Source: Gnetum montanum (lineage: Eukaryota; Streptophyta; Gnetopsida; Gnetales; Gnetaceae). Taken from it: a DNA stretch of 64,000 nucleotides. The notes below the pieces were generated by a model. The model did not search any database. It saw nothing but the letters and a program-made list of their open reading frames with translations, and was not told the origin of the DNA. Position 1 is the first letter of the stretch. Each line of letters opens with the position of its first letter. Where the stretch lies: positions 1,291,817 to 1,355,816 of the forward strand of contig MNCI01008335.1 in NCBI GenBank assembly GCA_015680685.1, written 5' to 3'. Below are positions 11,818 to 24,169 of the stretch, piece after piece. A program made the translations under genes and the position numbers.

Positions 11818-14690
11818 GTGTCTCTTACACTTGGACCCATCTTCGTGGGAGAGCAATCCCTCAAGCTCTGCAACCAATCTCTTAAGCACATGGTGCTTGA
11901 CAAAGACAAATATAACTTCCTTTGTGCAAAGCTCCAAGTGGGCATCCCCTTAGATCACCAAGAGATGGATGCAAAGAAAGGTTATGAACTTGTACATAGG
12001 AATGGAAGGGAGTATCTCTCTACCCATAATGATTTCACACCCCTCACCAAGACCTTTCTATTGATGCTCGATTAACTCATCTGATTGAGTGGGTCGAACA
12101 AGCACAATGTAGCAACCAACTATGAGGAGCCCCTACAAGATCGGCATGAGGAACTCGAAGCTCATTCAAAGAATAAGAATCCCTTCTATGTCTCTTTCCT
12201 ATTGTCTACGTCTAATGTCATTCTTTTGTAGTCTTAGCCATCTACCTTCACTAAGGTAGCAACATCTCCCCTATCACCGGCTAGGCTGACACCTATCGTA
12301 GCAAGCCATCAAGCGCATATGCATCAGGGTGCAAGCTCATCTATCACCCTATCCTTCATGGTCTCAGCATAGTCTATACAATCCTCTATGCTGGCATCCA
12401 TGATGTAGACCCAACCCTATGTAGACATGGTGTTGATGTCCCAACCACATATGAGTCAGGTGTCGTATGTCCCACCTATCTCTGTGGCACCTCCTACGAT
12501 AACCCAAGCCACAATCACGTGGTGGGGCTTTGCCTTCATTCCCTAGGCACAACACATGCAACAATAGCATGCACGATAGCCTCTACAATAGTACATCCAA
12601 GAGGCATCCTATGTGGTCATACAACCTAAAGCAGGGCTATGGACCATGACAATAGCACAATAAGCTGCACAACCAACGTAGCTTGCCACACCCACACTAA
12701 GCCTAGATCAAGCATTTCAACTCATTCAGACACTCACTAAAGAGGTCAAGCAGCTTAAGGCCACCTCTTCTGATACGGTCCAAGTAATGGAATTTTACTA
12801 GGATGATTCCATTAATCCCATTGTCACATCATTGCCCTTACCTCTTAGCATTCAACTTCCCCAATTCACTAAATATAATGGTGAAGGGGACCCCCACATC
12901 CATCTAGTAACCTTCTAGTCTAAGTGCCTTTGTTGCAAGCGTGGTCACATGCAATCATTCATGTGTTTGTCATGTCCCTAATCAGTAAGGCATTAGATTG
13001 GTACCACGTGCTTCCTAGGGCCTCCATATCTTCATTGGAGGATTTACTTAGCCAATTTATCACTCGCTTCAAGTACAACTTAAAGCCTAAGGCAATCCTA
13101 GACCAACTTATGTAGATCAAGTAGGGCCACTTAGAGCTTGTTCAAAAGCTTATCCAATGATGGAGTGCTACACTTAATGAAATTCGTGAATCCATCATAG
13201 AAACTCACCTACTAGCCAATTTCAAAGGTGTAATAAATGACTTCATTAACTTGAAACTATACTCTCTTGCCCCACACTCCCTGAGCCAAGCATTTGCTCA
13301 AATGAAAAGCATTCATGATGCAGCAGAAGCCAATAAGAATTCAACCTACATGGCCTAAAAGAATGCACATGCGAAGAAGGACAAGGAGAAGGGCAAGACA
13401 ACAATAATCATTGCAACAGTGGTTGATGAGGCTAAGTCAAACAATGCCAAACCAACAACCAAGGCAACCAAAGTCTTAGCCAACAACAAGGATACCAACT
13501 CAAGCACTATGGTGACCAACGAACCTGCACCATTGACAATCATGGAACAAGCTACCCCAAGGCTAAACTTTGAGTGCAAGGACCGCTCAAAGTATATGTC
13601 ATTGCCCATCAAGTTGTTAAAACTATTAGGTTAACTACTTAGTGCTGGGCACATCCAGTACAAGAAAATTTTTGAAGATGCTTGCAAGCATCATGATCGC
13701 TATTGCGAGCTCCTTAGAAACCCATCATCAGTTGCACCAGATGAGCCTCTAGTCCCAAAACACTTTAGGTTGGACTTTTGCATGGCCTTATGGGATGACA
13801 TCTAACACATGATTAACCAAGGCCAACTAGTTCTTGATTCAACCAACCCAGTTCAACTAGAAAATCAATCAATGAAGGTCTATAAAGACCCTCTCAACGC
13901 AAGTGGTGCAAGTTATGTCATTAATGCCATCGACATTGATGATGACATAGGATTGGCATGAGAGCCATTTGTGGTTCATGTGCCCTCTGACAACATTGAG
14001 GCCTCCTCAACACCAACTAGTCCAAGGATCCCCTTTGTTATCAAAGCACCACCTCGGGTGCCCATGACATCCTTTGTGGTTAGGGCCCTGTAGCACATTG
14101 CAACAACTACAACCCAGAAAACCTTTGTCGTTAAGGTGTCATAATGTGCAAACCCTTCCCTAGGCCTAGTGGTGGTTACTATAACAGTCCTTGCTCACCT
14201 AAGGCCTCATTCTACATACAACACCAAGCAATTGAGCTGGTAGCTCGAGAGGCCAAATGAGCACCTCACCAACTAAATGATGAGGGAACGCATGACATTA
14301 GGTTTGCCTAAGCCTATCCCCTTTTCCATTGTTCCTATGGCCACATTATCCAAACCTGCTATTGCAAGTGACCAATAACTAAGCACTAAGGCTCACAGGT
14401 AGGCAAAACAAAACAAGCTCAAATATCCTCCATAAGAAATCTACCTTTTGGGTCGCATGGAAGGAGATGAAGGCTAACATGGCAACTGACAGTGGTAAAG
14501 AATTTCTAGATGCATTGGCACAAGTCAACTAGACTCTTAAACAAAAAAATACAACCTTGAGCCTATATGACTTGGTGATGATCTCCTTCGCTCATTGCGA
14601 GGCATTAGTTCGCATGTTGATCTCCATTCCTAGCAAAGAGGACATCTTGGTAGATGAAAAAGCCATCGATATTGTGATGCTTCCTCTGTC
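11818..14690 (+). pseudogene. gag of TAT-1 with long gag-protease linker, degraded
   Basis: Capsid precursor. The first part (11818 to about 12920) is in one frame and includes a low-complexity Pro/Gln/Ala-rich stretch, a short helix near 12715-12780 ('LIQTLTKEVKQLK') and 'LPQFTKYNGEGDPHIHL', the usual lead into the gag core. A frameshift near 12930 moves the frame. The core then reads 'KALDWYHVLP', 'SSLEDLLSQFITRFKYN', then 'THLLANFKGVINDFI', all typical of the retrotransposon-gag domain (PF03732). From 13635 a segment with 'CKHHDRYCELL' and 'MINQGQLVLD' resembles the degenerate zinc-finger/linker of Tat gags. Many TAG stops sit where Gln or Trp is expected. The exact N-terminus is not certain. 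Confidence 0.75.
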
Positions 14691-14766
14691 ACCTTAAGAA
14701 TCAAGTTCAACGACTCTAGCATTTTGTGATGAGGTAATCAAGGTTGATCCTGAAAAGGAGTAGGTC

Positions 14767-15357
14767 ATGACTACACTAATTTTTATAACCATCTATGTAG
14801 GGCAATGCAAGATTCACAGGGTGCACGTCAATGACAGGGAAACAACTAACATCATCTCATTCCCAGTTGTTGAAAGCTTAGTCTGGCTAACCAAATCTAG
14901 GCCACAAAGATGGCATGCCTCAAGAGCCTTTTTGGTAGGTCATGCATCATTATGAAGGAAACGATCACAATAGCCTTTTTGGTAGGAGAGAAATTTTCCA
15001 CTATGATCGAATTCATTATCATCAAGGAGATGGCTAGGTTTAACCTAACTTTGGAAAGGCCCTGGTTAGCCCAATTACAAGTCGCCTCCTCACCCATTCA
15101 CCAAGAGATCCACCTTCCACACAAAGGTGGAGAAGTGATTATACATGGTGATAACTTAGTCCCTCCCATCATCAACAACATTGACATAGACCAAAAGTCA
15201 AAGGTAGAGTTCCCCAATGACATGCTACTCGTGGAGGACAAGAGTCAACCTTGTTTGGCAAACCCATCTGAAGAGCCAAAAGAGGTTGATACCCTCCCCA
15301 AGGAAGCATTATGGGCAGAATTTTCCTTTAGCATCAATGATGAGGGTATATGTGAAT
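14767..15357 (+). pseudogene. Retropepsin-type aspartic protease of TAT-1, degraded
   Basis: Would process the Gag-Pol polyprotein. The first part (14767-14955) has 'IYVGQCKIHRVHV' followed by NDRET where the family has its D-[ST]-G-type active site, so the catalytic Asp motif is lost. After a frameshift near 14910-14950 the second part reads 'MKETITIAFLVGEKF' and ends in 'NLTLERPWLAQL', where the family normally has a glycine before R-P-W-L. The order (active-site strand, flap region, G-R-P-W-L-like end) and the place between gag and pol support the call. Lost active-site residues and split frames make it inactive. Confidence 0.65.
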
Positions 15358-15659
15358 AACACCTCATGTTGCCCATGCCCTATGCACCCCCTAACCCACA
15401 TCAGGTTAGGAAGCAACTACATGACCAAGGTACTCCTTTAGTGTAGCATGTGCTAGGTGCCTACTTGCCCTTAACCTTTTGCATGCCCCATTACCCTTTG
15501 CTTACATAGTTATGTTCCGCATGGTTGCTTACATTTTGCATAATTCAGTTTGTTACACATTCACTTCTCTTGCTTATGCATTTTCATTTGGTCTTTTTAC
15601 ACATTAAAAAAACATCAAAAACACAAAATTTATAAAACTAAAATTGAGAAAAAAAAGCA

Positions 15660-16075
15660 CATAGCCTGAAAAGACCTTAAACTAATGCATGGCCCGAAAA
15701 GGCCTTAAACTAGCCCACAACTCGAAAAGGCCTTAAACTAGCCCATGGTCCACAAAGGCCTTAAACTAGTGCATGGCCTGCCACAACCTAAAACTAGCAT
15801 CATCTTGTTTCCACTACAGAGCCTACCATGGCCTTAAACTTACAACCTTTTTCACATTGCTACAGCCTGAAAAGGCCTTAAACTAGCATACGACCCGCCA
15901 TGGCCTAAAACTAGCACCTCACAACCCGTCACGACCCAAAATTGACAACTATTTCCTTTTATTTGTGACCTGAAATGGCCTTAAACTAGTAATTTCCATG
16001 GCTTAAAATGGCCTTAAACTAGCAATGGCCCTTCCACCATGGCCTTAAACTAACATGGGGCCCACAAGGGTCCTA
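15660..16075 (+). repeat. Tandem array A in TAT-1
   Basis: About a dozen imperfect units of roughly 25-35 bp, each holding 'GGCCTTAAACTAG' or a close variant ('CGAAAAGGCCTTAAACTAGC'). The spacing is irregular and units are degenerate. Related units occur in arrays B and C. No coding sense. Confidence 0.85.
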
Positions 16076-16287
16076 ATCACATCAACTAGTTACATTATTC
16101 ACATTAAATAGTCAGCAAAATAAACATGAAGCTTCATACACAATCCTCATCACAAAAAGTATAAGTTTTATTATATCTCTATTAGTAGGAGTGCATAGCA
16201 TGACCATGCAAAAAAATGGTCAAAGTGCAAAATTGCCCAACAACAGGGCTACATCAGGTTGGCTCAACTAGTGGTTTCTAGCAGGGG

Positions 16288-19200
16288 TTAGGGCTCCTCC
16301 TCCTCCTCCTTTTCTGCTCCACTAGGGCCTATGCTATCACCTGGTACCTACTTCAAAACAATGTGAAACAACAAATTAATCAACAAATGCAAAACTATAA
16401 TATAAAACTAATCCACAAAATTGACACATAAAAAAGCATAAAAAGTAAAAGAAAAACTAACCCAAGAGGGTCCTACATCAGAATTTAGAGGCAATCTATC
16501 AAGGCTCTTCTCCAAGCATCGAAGGATCTCGATCTCTAATAACTAAATCTAATCCTTGTGACCAAAGTCAACATCCACAAGGATTTTATCCTCATCCACA
16601 CAAGTCCATGCGGGAGGTTGCATAGAAAAGGAGGCCGTAGAAGTCTCCCCTAAAAGCAAGGTAATCTCTCACTTTGGGGAACTAATAACCACTGTATGTT
16701 GATCAAACAACTCAAAGGCCTAACTCCCGCTAATCACCTCAACAAACATCTCAAGGCAACGGGCTTTCACAGACTTGTCCTTGAGCTACTACAAATAGAT
16801 GTCCCACTCCCACTTGTAGTGGTGCTTGTGGTCCTTTTACATATGCCCCCACTTGCACACCTTGGCGTTGAAGCTCTTCCACTCCTGATTCTTTTGGAAG
16901 ATCAAATCCATGTACAGCTGCTGCTCAACGATCTCCTGAGTAACCTCATTCTTGCCTTGGATGGCCAACTAGTATTTGGTGTAATCTATCTCTAACATCC
17001 ACCAAGTACCATCCTTCTATGCTTGAGCTAACAAGAAATCATGACGGGACCAAAGGTCCTTGTTCTTTGTGATTGAACTCACCATTGCCTCCTAGAGCTT
17101 GTGCACACATTTCCATAGGTGCTCATTTGAGCGCCTACAGGTCCACAACACCTTTGCACTAGAAAGCGTGCACTTTCTCACCACCTCATACACATGAGAA
17201 GGCACCTGCTCCACCTCAAGGGGATACTCAAGAATGGTATCCATGTGACCTACCTAGTTTGGATCCCAATGAAGCTAAGAGCCTGTTCGCATACAATGAA
17301 CAAATCAATATTAACAACAAAATAATAATAAAACAATTTAAGCAAAATGACACACGTAGCAAGTTTGGGATCCACCTATTGTATGCAGTCCACCATGTCC
17401 TCCAAGATACCTTCTATGAAGATGAATTTATTTGGTGTCTTTGCCCATGGCTTCATGTGGTGGGCAAGCACTAGTAGTGGATCATTGGCAGAAAGGTATG
17501 AGACTACAATACAAACACAATGCAACACTTAGTGATAACTACATAGTCAAAGGGTTAAGAATAAAAGGTAAGAGTAATGGTAACACAAAGTGTTCACCAA
17601 GCAAGCCCTTAGATGTTAGCATGGCTAGATCTCCCAGTTGCACACTATCGATGGCAAAGTCACCCTTAGGGTGGAACAACCCCTCCACATCAAACTAGTG
17701 GGAGATCTCTAGGGCCTCTAGTGGCTCCTCCTTATGAGCTACCTCCTCTTCAACCTAAGGAGGGGACGTGTCTACTACCTCTACTATCACTGCCACTACT
17801 TCCTTATCAGCCCTCTTACCTAACTCACGCAATGTAGCAGTATTAGCATAACATAATAAAACCAAAAATAATAAAAAAACGTAAGCCAAATTCATCTACG
17901 ATGTATACTAACCTACAACCATCGAATGAAGTATGGTTATCTTGAGGCAAACTTTCTTGATGCTTGCTTGTCCAATTGCAAGGAGAGTCTCCATTGTTGG
18001 GAATGCCCTCTTAATTTTTGCCTTGGAGGATCCCACTGTCTCCACAATATACCACTCCACCCTCTTTGCATCCCCAACAATAGTTGGTGGACACTCACCT
18101 ATGATGTCATGAGAATATGGTGACTATGACCTCCCTAGATATGCCTTCATTGTGATTGAATACAACTTCTCAATCCCCTCTGGAGGGTCCTATGCATGAG
18201 TGGTAGTGAAAAAATGCTTAATTCATGGCTTGGACAATTGCCTGCGATCTTGCACAACCCAATGTTCACTATCCCTAATCACCAAGAACTCCGCAAGCCT
18301 TCGTAGATAGGCTACGAAGAATGCGAAGTGAAAGTGAGACCTCGCATGGACATTGTAGCGAAGCCTAGTAATTTCTACCTATAGCCCAATGATAATGGAG
18401 GAGGCCTAGTTAAACCTAGTGCCCTTCTCTATGACCTCCTATATCACTTGCACCTACTCCACCATAAGGACCTTCGCTTGGGAGAGAAGCTTAGGAAAGG
18501 CACAGGCATGGAAAAGAGGGTAAAGTTTCTAGACCTCAGGAGCATGCACATTCCCGTCCACAATGCCTTTATGAGAGCAAGTGGTCCCCAACCACTCTTC
18601 AATCTCCTGTCTCTAGTTCACTTCTTAGTTGGGCTTGTTAATCATAAAAAAGTGCTCAAAGGGGAGACCAAAAAAGTCAGCAAAGAAGGCATCGCTAAGG
18701 TCCAAGATTACCCTCACTTCATGCACGCAAGTAACAAAATGGCAAGCATCACAACTAAAGGAGTCGACGATGGTCACCATCTTGGCCACCGGTGTGCTTG
18801 GGCTAAGGGCCAAGAAAAGGTCCATCAACCCAGCACATGCAAGCTAATCAATTAGAGCCTTTGAGGCCTGATGGCACAGCCACTCCTGTGCCTCCTCTAC
18901 ATCACCATACTTCATAATGAGGGTGGCCTCATTATGGCCAGTGGCAACCACTGTTACCTCTCCTAAAGCAATGGTAGCTATAACATAAGCAAATGCAACG
19001 TTAGCATCATGCAATCAATGGGTGTATGAGAACAAGCAATGAAATTCAATCCAACATAACGAATACTCACATGGAACAAATGGTTTGTGTGATGTAGGCA
19101 GTGACACAACAAGCTCCCTGAAGATAGGCTTACTACTAGTCCATCCCTCGTCAAAATAGTCATAGGTATGACACCACTCAAATGCCTTCGGGTACCAAGT

Positions 19201-19863
19201 GGGGTAGTTCTCTAAGTCCTCTCCCACCTATTTAATAATTGCCTCTCAAAAGCTTAAACTAGAGGAAAATACCTCTAGCATGATGTGGGTCAAAGCAAGA
19301 GCCCATGTCTCGTCATGGAGTCCCTCGTCATCAACTTTAAACCTGGCATTAGACATCCATAGTCAGTAGTTAGCAAATCTAGCATGGCCAATGGCAATGA
19401 GACATAATGAAAAGCAAGAGCACTTACCCTCTAGCACAATATACAGTCCCAGGTGGGTTTGTGCATGGCAATGTAAAGGGTCTTGCTCTTGTTATAGCAA
19501 GAGAACTCTGACATGCTCCAGATCCTAGCTAAGAGATGAACACTCCTAGTACCTAGTCTCGAGCCACTTGTTTAATCACCACCAGTCATGGGTACATCGG
19601 ACATAAATCATAGTATGTCTTAGTTTGCACCATCCAACGATGTCTTGGTGATGGTGCTTGCAACCTCTGTTGCCAAGTGTGACCACATGATCACACTAAA
19701 GTGCTATAGCAGGTAAGCCAAGAATTCAAATGCCCCTCGCTGAAACCACACTACCTCATGGCCTAACTTCATGTTGAGTGTAAGCATGTTGGGCATGGAC
19801 TCACTAATAAAGGATAGGATGCTAATGAGCTCCTCAACCAATAAGATAGGTTTCAATAGCACC
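16288..19863 (-). pseudogene. Antisense multi-exon gene carried by TAT-1 (N-terminal part FCP1/HAD-like), decayed
   Basis: At least seven exons on the strand opposite to TAT-1: 19428-19863, 19071-19357, 17913-18977, about 17598-17832, 17356-17503, 16462-17282 and 16288-16347. The six introns are 70-114 bp, AT-rich, mostly with recognisable GT donors and AG acceptors (for example GTAAGT at 19427, GTGAGT at 19070, TTATAG before 18977), and the phases agree at every junction. The product would be about 900 residues. Exon 1 reads 'RGAFEFLAYLL', 'FSVIMWS', 'LLARIW' and 'YNKSKTLYI', in the order and spacing of plant FCP1/HAD-like phosphatases, but the DxDx and DD aspartates are absent. The rest is unrecognised; the end is acidic (EEEEEP then stop). 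Upstream exon(s) are missing. Scattered TAG stops and a frameshift near 17245 show decay. Confidence 0.7.
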
Positions 19864-20411
19864 CTGCAACCACAAGACAGCAAACAAATGTAGTGTTAGC
19901 ATACAACATATTACATTTTAGCATAAAAAAATCTAACTTAAGCTTAGCAAAAATTAGCAAATTTAGCTTAAAATAACATGACTTAGAAATATATCCTTAG
20001 GGTCCCCCATGGGGCCCCGCAAGCATAAGACGTTAATACACATTTAACGTGCTTGGTGCTCATTAGGGTACAACATTAACTTAGCATTAGCATTTTACTT
20101 TACATTTGCACTATTTGCACCAACATAGTTTGCAAGTTCTAGCATTCGTACGATTTCCAAAAGAAGCATTCTAGCATAGGTTTCATGCATTTAGCATTTT
20201 CTTTCACATGAGGCATTCTTACCATTGGCATTTTTTTTGCACTTGGCATTTTGCACATGTGGCATTTTAGTTTTGCACGTAGAAACCTTTTTTCAAAATT
20301 TTCTCAAAATTTTTCTAACTCTGGGTGGTGTAGCATGAGATCCAAAAAAATTCTAACTATCTACTACGCTCCCTGAAAAAGTCACCAAATTTTCTAATTA
20401 CCAGCTACACT
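19864..20411. other. TAT-1 sequence upstream of the antisense gene
   Basis: Contains the acceptor side of an intron (minus strand, TTGTGGTTGCAG ending at 19864), so at least one more exon should lie here or in the gap. The minus strand near 19990-20010 has an ATG followed by 'GGGGACCCTAAGGAT', but its phase does not fit exon 1, so I do not call it. GCATTT-rich low-complexity sequence fills most of the rest. Confidence 0.45.
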
Positions 20412-20485
20412 NNNNNNNNNNNNNNNNNNNNNNNNNNNNNNNNNNNNNNNNNNNNNNNNNNNNNNNNNNNNNNNNNNNNNNNNNN
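20412..20485. other. Assembly gap (run of N)
   Basis: Undetermined bases inside TAT-1, next to a GCTACACT-type repeat, which may have blocked assembly. Confidence 0.99.
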
Positions 20486-21580
20486 TTTCCTCATCCCCAT
20501 GGCCTTCTCCCCATATGTCCCTGTGATGCCTACCCTCCCTTTGCCCTTACCCTACATTGCCCCCACATCATAAAAAAACTATGGCAAAATCCTATTCCCT
20601 ATCTATAGATATTTTTAGTCATAACCCTTGCCCCAATCCACCATCACCCTTACCCACACACCAACACAAAAGAAAAAAAAAGGAAAACAAACAAACCCTG
20701 GCCACACATGTCCTAGTCGTAGTCATTTTCACCCCATTTTGTGTCCTCCACATGGTGTGGCCCCAGAGAGGAAAATCCTAGTCCACCACCAAGACAAGAC
20801 CCTTATTTTTTCCCTCTCCCTCACCCCACATGCCATGTTCCTCATGGATAAATATACCAAATCCCTCATAGCCCATGCATTATCCCTTATCCCATTCACC
20901 ACAAGTAATCAAAATAAAGCATCCAATAGATTAACACAGACTAACACATGCATCCCTTCCCTTTGGTCATGGCTACCAAGGTGGCTAGGGTGACAGTGGT
21001 CCTTGCTAATGTAAGCCGCCCTAGGACCCAAACCCCAATGTAAGAAAGAAAAGCCAAAATGTGAAGAAACAATTATACAAAAATAGGCAAGCGTAGCAAG
21101 CATGCCTGATGGTCAGTGATGCTCTCCTCTTCTCCACGTGCACCTATGGTAGGTGTTCCAAGGCTTACCTTCCCTCTTTCACATTGGCAAATATGAGGTG
21201 TTGATGATCACTATGGCACGTCATCTTGGTACTACGCTCCACTTGCTACATTCTAGTTATCACTTCAAACTACGCTACACTCTATAACTTCTCATTTACA
21301 CTTTGGAAAATGATAGTTTACCATTGGTGAATCACACATATATACCCTCTTGGGGTAATTAAATGCACCACCTACTACACCAATGCTTCCACACTTAGAC
21401 AAATTTTCCTGAGTCTCTTGTGGAGCATAGCAAGAGGGGGCAAGCATAGCAAGTGGTGAACATAGTAACCAGAGTTAGAAAAAATTTTGAATTTTTTCTA
21501 ATAATCCCATACTTAGGAAATTTTTTAGATTTTTCTGGTTGTCTAGCGAATGCCCAACCCAACTCCATGTTTCAAACACT
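20486..21580. other. TAT-1 internal spacer before RT
   Basis: No supported gene. Short open frames on both strands are low-complexity (Pro/Thr/His-rich). Several copies of the motif GCTACGCTC / GAGCATAGC, otherwise typical of the TAT-1 LTR, occur at 21230-21290 and 21420-21470. Confidence 0.55.
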
Positions 21581-21621
21581 TTTCACTTAGCCTGAACCAA
21601 CGCATCTTGCAAAAACCATGG

Positions 21622-21714
21622 TCCACTAAGATCCTAAATTGGCAAATCTTTGTTCACTAAGATCTTAAATTGGCAAATCATGATTCACTAAGACCTTAAA
21701 TTAGCAAATCATGG
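21622..21714 (+). repeat. Tandem array B in TAT-1: three 31-bp units
   Basis: Three adjacent copies of a 31-bp unit around 'TTCACTAAGATCTTAAATT', each ending 'GGCAAATC' or 'AGCAAATC'. The core CCTTAAATT is close to that of arrays A and C. Confidence 0.85.
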
Positions 21715-21871
21715 CTTGTTGAGGCCCAAAATTTGCTTGCACACTTGCTTTTCTAATGTTCACTCTTGCATGTTTAGGCAGTTATTTATTACATTACTTT
21801 CCTCATGTTATGCATTCTAACTCTATTAAGATAGGTGCAGCTTGATGTTCTTTCTAGTTTTTTTGTAGGAT

Positions 21872-23060
21872 ATGTTGCAAGATTACAACACAAGTGCATA
21901 CAAGCATCTTCATTCATCCTTGATCCTCATTGGACCTCACAGTGACCTCATTAGATGCATCGATGCCCAATGCCTAGACCTTGAGCCCACAACTTGTGAT
22001 GACTACGTAACATCTATAGAAGCACCACTAGATTATCTTCATCATCTAGTTAGGGTTCTTAATCTAGAGGCAAGTGATGTTACTGAGGATTCCCTCATCA
22101 AATTCCCTATAGAAACACTCAATGGTGAGGTGAAGACATTGAAACTTAGTTTGTTGTTAGAGCATCAACACATTCAAAGCATCGCAAAGACACTCAATGA
22201 CAACATCAAGGCATTTACATGGTCCTACAAGGACATGCTAGGTGTAGATCCTCACATAGTGCAGCACAATATCATCCTTGACCCTCGCATAAACTAATTA
22301 AACAGAAAGCCCATAAGGTTAGGCCTCAGCTGGCGTTGGTAATCCACGATGAAATCACCAATCTCTAAAAGGCTAGTTTCATCTGAGCCATTGACTATGT
22401 GGATTGGGCCTCCAACATCATGGTTGTACCTAAGAAAAATGGAAGCATACACATTTGCATAAACTTTTGGGAGTTAAACAAGGCAACCATCAAAGACGAT
22501 TTTCTATTGCCTATCATTAGTCAACTAGTCAATGCCATGGTTGGTCATGCCTTGTTGTCGTTCATGAAAAGGTTCTCTAGTTACAACTAGATTCAAATCA
22601 ACCTAGAGCACTAACTTAGTACCACCTTCATGACCTCCTAGGGCACGTTTTTCTATACAATGATGCCTTTTGGACTAAAGAATGTAGGATCAACCTACCA
22701 ACATGCCATGACGTACATCTTTAATGACTACTTGTTATACTTGCTCAATGATTACGTTAATAACATAACAATTAAGTCTAAAATGGCACATGACCATGCA
22801 AATGACTTAGACCGTGCACTCAAACGTTGCCTTAGACATGACCTTAGGCTAAATCCCAAGAAGTGTGTCTTCAATGTTAAGATGGGTCACGTGCTAGGTT
22901 TTGAGATATCAAAAACAGGCATACGTGTAGACCCCGATAAGGTTAAGGCCATCATCAACTTAGCAACGCCAACTAACCTTAAGGGCTTACATGGGTTGCA
23001 AGGCAGACTGCAATTCATACATTGGTTTATCGCATGGTTGACTAATAAGCTATAGCCAAT
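21872..23060 (+). pseudogene. Reverse transcriptase of TAT-1, inactive
   Basis: Would copy the element RNA into DNA. 21872-22297 is the lead region ending 'FTWSYKDMLGVDPHIVQH', a typical Ty3/gypsy start of RT. After a frameshift near 22300-22340 come 'VVPKKNGSIHICINFWELN' and 'PFGLKNVGSTYQHAM'. The palm motif reads Y-V-N-N at 22753-22764, so both catalytic Asp are now Asn. Then 'LNPKKCVFNV' and 'GFEISKTGIRVDPDKVKAI' lead into the thumb. TAG replaces Gln and Trp at several points (for example at 22588). The block order and length fit the family; activity is impossible. Confidence 0.9.
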
Positions 23061-23089
23061 GCAACATTTTCTCAAAAAGAGAGTCCACT

Positions 23090-23530
23090 TCAAATAGATA
23101 GCTCAATGCCAAAAAGGCATTTGATAACCTCAAACAAGAGCTAGCTCAGCTTCCAATAGTCTACCCTCCACAAGGAGATAGACATTTTTACATCTACCTT
23201 GCAACTTATGACATGTCCATCACTTTTCTACTCTGTCAAAAGTGAGACAATGGTTCCGAGATCCCTGTATACTACCTAAGCCATGTGTTAGTGGCCCATG
23301 AAGCAAAATAAAATGATGTGGGAAAAAACTACCTAGTCTTAGTCTTTGCACTTAAGAAGTGGAGGCATTATCTTTTCCGTAACTAGGTAAACATCCTCTA
23401 CAAAAGCAATGTACTCTAGCTAATCACAACGAACATCTACAAAAGTAGTCGAATCACACGATGAAAAGCAATAACTACAGAGTTTGATTTGCACTACATA
23501 GCACAATCATCAACTAAAGGTTAAGCAATA
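23090..23530 (+). pseudogene. RNase H (RT-linked) of TAT-1, degraded
   Basis: Continues from RT in the usual place. It reads 'HFYIYLATYDMSITFLL' and, after a TAG, 'IPVYYLSHVL', then 'NYLVLVFALKKWRHYLF', then 'FDLHYIAQSSTKG'. These are the landmarks of the RT-linked RNase H of Ty3/gypsy elements. At least six stops are present, again mostly TAG. Confidence 0.8.
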
Positions 23531-23589
23531 TTCACACAATTCACGACTTCACCAATAAACAACCAAGAAACTATAGATCTGAAATTTTT

Positions 23590-24030
23590 GGATGAGCATG
23601 TTAGCAATATAAGCCAAGTGCCTACCAACTTTGAGGTAATTTTACACTTAGATGACACTTTAACCTCTCAAGGGGGTAGTGCTACTGTCGTAATCATGTT
23701 TCCTTCTGGGAGATCCTACCCTTCACTTATCATTTTACATTTCTTTGCACTAACAACATAGTGGAGTATGAAGGTCTCCTTAAAGGTCTTATAATAACTC
23801 ATGACCTAGGAATTTGAAACCTAGTGATCTAAGGTGATTCGCAATTAGTCATCAACCAAGTTACAGAGGTTTACACTTGTAAAGCACAACACTTACAACC
23901 TTATTGTGACTCGATGAAGCATTTTCTTTGATGGTTTACAATTGTAGATATCCAACACATTCCATGCAATGAAAATGCCATTGCCGATGCATTACCCACA
24001 TTAGTCTTAAACATTGCACTTAACATGTTT
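23590..24030 (+). pseudogene. Second, archaeal-type RNase H (aRNH) of TAT-1, degraded
   Basis: A second RNase H between the RT-linked one and integrase. Across two frames it holds 'HLDDTLTSQGGSATVV', 'NIVEYEGLLKGL', 'IQGDSQLVINQV' with a stop or shift nearby, and 'HIPCNENAIADALPTL'. The pattern (first strand with GG, 'EYE.LL.GL', 'GDSQLVI.Q', 'N..ADAL') is that of the extra RNase H reported in Tat-lineage plant Ty3/gypsy elements. The first catalytic Asp region is present as DDTLTS. Frameshifts make it inactive. It is the main ground for placing TAT-1 in the Tat lineage. Confidence 0.75.
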
Positions 24031-24169
24031 CATGCCTTGCCTGCCTCAACAACAGATTGCAACAAACCTATTATGCAAGTAACCGACATTGCATCCATAG
24101 CCACAACAAGCACAACACATGCACGAGAGTGGTATGATCAGATCAAGTGATAGCTTCAAGAGGATGAGC

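Noticed and set aside
15660-16075. Regularly repeated short units resembling a CRISPR array.
   Set aside because: Units are adjacent, degenerate and of uneven length, without unique spacers or cas genes, inside a plant retrotransposon.
16696-16995. Plus-strand open frame rich in Leu/Val that looks like a membrane protein.
   Set aside because: It is the reverse strand of an exon of the antisense gene; the hydrophobic bias follows from Lys/Glu codons on the coding strand.
18448-18855. Plus-strand open frame of 135 codons and overlapping frames.
   Set aside because: They lie opposite the large third exon of the antisense gene, whose minus-strand frame is longer and phase-consistent with its neighbours.
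20557-20993. Two overlapping plus-strand open frames beside the sequence gap.
   Set aside because: Low-complexity Pro/Thr/His-rich composition, no motif, no second copy in the window.
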